From a virus, in IMG/VR virus record IMGVR_UViG_3300046517_000716, positions 1 to 23,197 of that record: a stretch of DNA of 23,197 bases; one strand, given 5' to 3'. Positions 21,558 to 23,197 of this stretch are shown here, one piece after another; position 1 is the stretch's first letter, and every line of letters begins with the position of its first letter. The position numbers and the translations under genes were made by a program. Under the pieces are notes generated by a model. The model searched no databases. It saw only the letters and a list, made by a program, of their open reading frames with translations, and was not told the origin of the DNA.

Positions 21558-21766
21558 TGACCCCCGGCCAGGCGAGGGCGGCCGGCTACACCGTCACGAA
21601 GGTCCGTGCCCTGATCGGCCCGGCGCGGCCGTCGTGGCATATCGCCACCAACATCAACCACCCGTCGGGGCGGAGCGGTCAGCGCGTGGGGGCCGCCTGG
21701 CTGACACGGGAGGAAGCCCTGGAAGAGGTCGAGCACCGGATCGGCCTGGACCGGGGGACGCCATGA
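21554..21766 (+). CDS. Small hypothetical protein, 70 aa
   Basis: ATG 21554 overlaps the previous stop as ATGA; a second ATG follows directly at 21557. The protein reads MMTPGQARAAGYTVTKVRAL, then a RPSWHIATNINHPSG segment and a C-terminal helix LTREEALEEVEHRIGLDRG. The stop overlaps the next gene start as ATGA. It is soluble and unrecognised; its place in a chain of coupled small genes supports a real early gene. Confidence 0.65.
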   Translation: MMTPGQARAAGYTVTKVRALIGPARPSWHIATNINHPSGRSGQRVGAAWLTREEALEEVEHRIGLDRGTP

Positions 21767-21996
21767 CCCCCGCCACGCGCCTCAGAGGGGCCATGGGGGC
21801 GTTGCGCTGGTCGAACGCGGATCTGTCCCACTTCACCGGCGCGAGCGTCTCAACGGCGCGCCGCTGGGTCGTGGGGACGGCGCCGGTGCCCGAGGCGGTG
21901 CTGAGATGGGTCGTGGACGTGGCTGACGTGCTGGACCACTGGCCGCCGCCGGTGTGGACAGAGGACGGGTGGGTGGCGGGCGAAACCTGGGCATAA
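21763..21996 (+). CDS. Small HTH-type DNA-binding protein, 77 aa
   Basis: ATG 21763 overlaps the previous stop as ATGA. Residues 14-36 fit a helix-turn-helix (LRWSNADLSHFTGASVSTAR) followed by RWVVGTAPVPEAVLRWVVDV, a layout seen in short phage regulators in which the HTH is followed by a Pro-Val-Pro loop and a further helix. The remainder is Trp-rich (DHWPPPVWTEDGWVAGETWA). It could regulate the nearby promoter region or the primase. It is the last gene before the terminator. Confidence 0.65.
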   Translation: MTPATRLRGAMGALRWSNADLSHFTGASVSTARRWVVGTAPVPEAVLRWVVDVADVLDHWPPPVWTEDGWVAGETWA

Positions 21997-22020
21997 GCCT
22001 GGGGATCCTGGGGACGAACT

Positions 22021-22050
22021 GAAAAGCCACCCGTCGCCGGGTGGCTTTTC
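22021..22050. terminator. Perfect 13-bp hairpin terminator, likely bidirectional
   Basis: GAAAAGCCACCCG (22021-22033), loop TCGC and CGGGTGGCTTTTC (22038-22050) pair perfectly. The stem has a GC-rich core and ends in AAAA/TTTT, so it can act as a rho-independent terminator on the rightward strand and possibly on both. It ends the small-gene group and separates it from the primase. Confidence 0.85.
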
Positions 22051-22058
22051 GCGTTCGC

Positions 22059-22111
22059 ATCGGCAGTCTGACGCGGACGAAGGCGGGGGCGCCTGGATCG
22101 TCCGCGCCGAT
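22059..22111. promoter_or_regulatory. Composite stem-loop upstream of the primase gene
   Basis: Three nested perfect stems fit on each other: ATCGGC (22059-22064) with GCCGAT (22106-22111), GCGGACGA (22073-22080) with TCGTCCGC (22098-22105), and AGGCG (22081-22085) with CGCCT (22090-22094) around a GGGG loop. There is an eight-base bulge on the left and a GGA bulge on the right. CAGTCT occurs at 22064-22069 and again at 22112-22117. It starts nine bases after the terminator and ends 24 bases before the primase ATG. It could be an origin, a promoter-associated operator or an RNA leader structure. Confidence 0.55.
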
Positions 22112-22135
22112 CAGTCTCAACACGGGGAATCGGTG

Positions 22136-23197
22136 ATGAGTGAAACGGACAAGGCACGCGGCGTCAATCTGGCGCTGCTCGAGGCATTCGCGGACATGCT
22201 GGAGGCGCCGCGCTGGCTGGTGTGGTCGTGGGTGAAACGCGGCGCGCGGTGGACCAAGGCGCCGCATATTCCCGGCACCATCGTTCACGCGCGGGTCAAC
22301 GACGCGCGCGGCGTGGCCTACGCGGAAGCCCGCGCCGCCGTGGTGACGGACAGCCAGCCGGCGGCCGGCGTCGGCTGGCGCCTGCTCGGGGATGTCGGGC
22401 GGGTGTGGATCGATCTGGACAAGTGTCGCGATCCGGTCACCGGGGCGACGGCGCCGTGGGCCGCGGTGTTGCTGGCCTGGGCGCCCGACGCCTACCGCGA
22501 GATCACGCCGTCGGGGCGCGGCTGGCGGATCATGGGGCGGCTGTTCGACGTGGATCCGACGACCGGGGAAGCGTGGGCGGCGTTTCAGGATCAGGTGCCG
22601 ATGCACGATTTGCTGCTCGGCGCCGATCCGGCCGAGCTGGAGGGGCTCGGCGGATCGCGCGAGGCAGAGGCGGACGCCGCTTTCGAGGTGTTCCACGCCG
22701 CGGCGCGCTACGTGACGGTGAGCGGGCGGGACGGACGCGGGCGCGGCGACGTGGACCTGTCGGGGCTGGTGGCCGGGTTGCGGCGGCTGGCGCGGGATCA
22801 CGGCGGGCGGCCGGGGCGGGCGGGTCAGCGGACGGGGTTCGACGCCGACGGCGCCAGGGTGCCACTGGAGACGCTGCGCGGGCCGATCGAGGATGTGACC
22901 GCGTGTCTGGAGCTGCTGCCCAACAAAGATGTGCATTTCAACACCTGGGTGGCGGTCGGGCTGGCGGCGCATGGCGCCACCGGCGGGAGCGAGGAGGGGT
23001 TCGCGGCGTTCGAGGCGTGGTCGGAGAAGAGCGGCAAGCATGACCCGGTGGAATGCCGGAAGAAATGGGATGAGCTCGCGCCGATGTTCGCCGGGATCGA
23101 ATCACTGGCGGCGCGGGTTCGCCTGGAGGTCGATCGCGACTGGAAGCCGCCGTCACGACGGGCCGAGATGGAATTTGACGTGGTGGACTTACCATCG
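22136..23197 (+). CDS. Primase-polymerase with PriCT domain, 3' truncated by window
   Basis: The frame runs from ATG 22136 to the window end without a stop (354 codons). GGGGA is seven bases upstream. Residues 1-140 look like an archaeo-eukaryotic primase (PrimPol) core: RWLVWSWVKRGARWTKAPHI, the metal-binding WIDLDKC (Asp93, Asp95), and TPSGRGWRIMG (124-134), where Arg131 stands at the position often held by His. Residues about 275-340 match a PriCT domain: CLELLPNKDVHFNTWVAVGL, followed by a Phe-Ala-Ala-Phe-Glu-Ala-Trp-Ser helix and the ECRKKWDEL element. Such proteins usually continue into a D5-type or SF3 helicase, which would lie beyond the window. It probably primes replication for the polymerase encoded on the other strand. 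Confidence 0.85.
   Translation, partial: MSETDKARGVNLALLEAFADMLEAPRWLVWSWVKRGARWTKAPHIPGTIVHARVNDARGVAYAEARAAVVTDSQPAAGVGWRLLGDVGRVWIDLDKCRDPVTGATAPWAAVLLAWAPDAYREITPSGRGWRIMGRLFDVDPTTGEAWAAFQDQVPMHDLLLGADPAELEGLGGSREAEADAAFEVFHAAARYVTVSGRDGRGRGDVDLSGLVAGLRRLARDHGGRPGRAGQRTGFDADGARVPLETLRGPIEDVTACLELLPNKDVHFNTWVAVGLAAHGATGGSEEGFAAFEAWSEKSGKHDPVECRKKWDELAPMFAGIESLAARVRLEVDRDWKPPSRRAEMEFDVVDLPS

Noticed and set aside
21833-23041. 402-aa - strand ORF opposite the primase
   Set aside because: Arg/Pro/His-rich antisense reading of a clear PrimPol-PriCT gene; typical of open antisense frames in GC-rich DNA.

Overview
The window is a stretch of a tailed-phage or prophage genome, most likely podovirus-like, from a GC-rich host. 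I infer an alphaproteobacterial-type host from base composition and protein style only; no host marker, integrase, terminase, portal or major capsid gene lies inside. Genes are packed with 1- to 8-base overlaps (TAATG, TGATG, ATGA, GTGA), which was used throughout to choose starts.

Region 1 (1-12246, + strand) is a late structural block. It opens with a truncated fibre/carbohydrate-binding-type protein and small unknown proteins. Next come a fibre ending in a self-cleaving S74 chaperone domain (1438-2235) and a collar-type fibre with nine His-x-His motifs (2557-3636). These are followed by a P22 gp10-like tail/stabilisation protein (3640-5202), two small related proteins, a GNAT-like protein, and five probable internal/ejection proteins. 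One of the five (7992-10229) carries a lysozyme-like domain. The order tail-stabilisation protein then ejection proteins resembles the P22 late operon.

Region 2 (12243-13256, mainly - strand) is a run of very small genes: two single-helix membrane peptides (25 and 30 aa), one secreted Pro-rich protein (76 aa) and two unknown soluble proteins. It may be a lysis or host-modulation cassette, but no endolysin is seen. It is the distal end of the leftward replication operon.

Region 3 (13253-20565, - strand) is the replication/recombination operon. In transcription order it holds an excisionase-type HTH protein, a winged-HTH protein, an SNF2-type helicase, a low-complexity accessory protein, a DUF2800/Cas4-like nuclease, a DUF2815 (Enc34-type) ssDNA-binding protein, a family A DNA polymerase with proofreading exonuclease, and a C5-cytosine DNA methyltransferase.

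Region 4 (20566-23197) is a divergent control region followed by small rightward genes, a rho-independent terminator, a large composite stem-loop and a primase-polymerase/PriCT protein that runs off the window. Two of the small genes share a duplicated hairpin and ribosome-binding leader. The polymerase, SSB, nuclease, helicase and primase together form a self-contained phage replication set; the composite stem-loop next to the primase is a candidate origin or control element.
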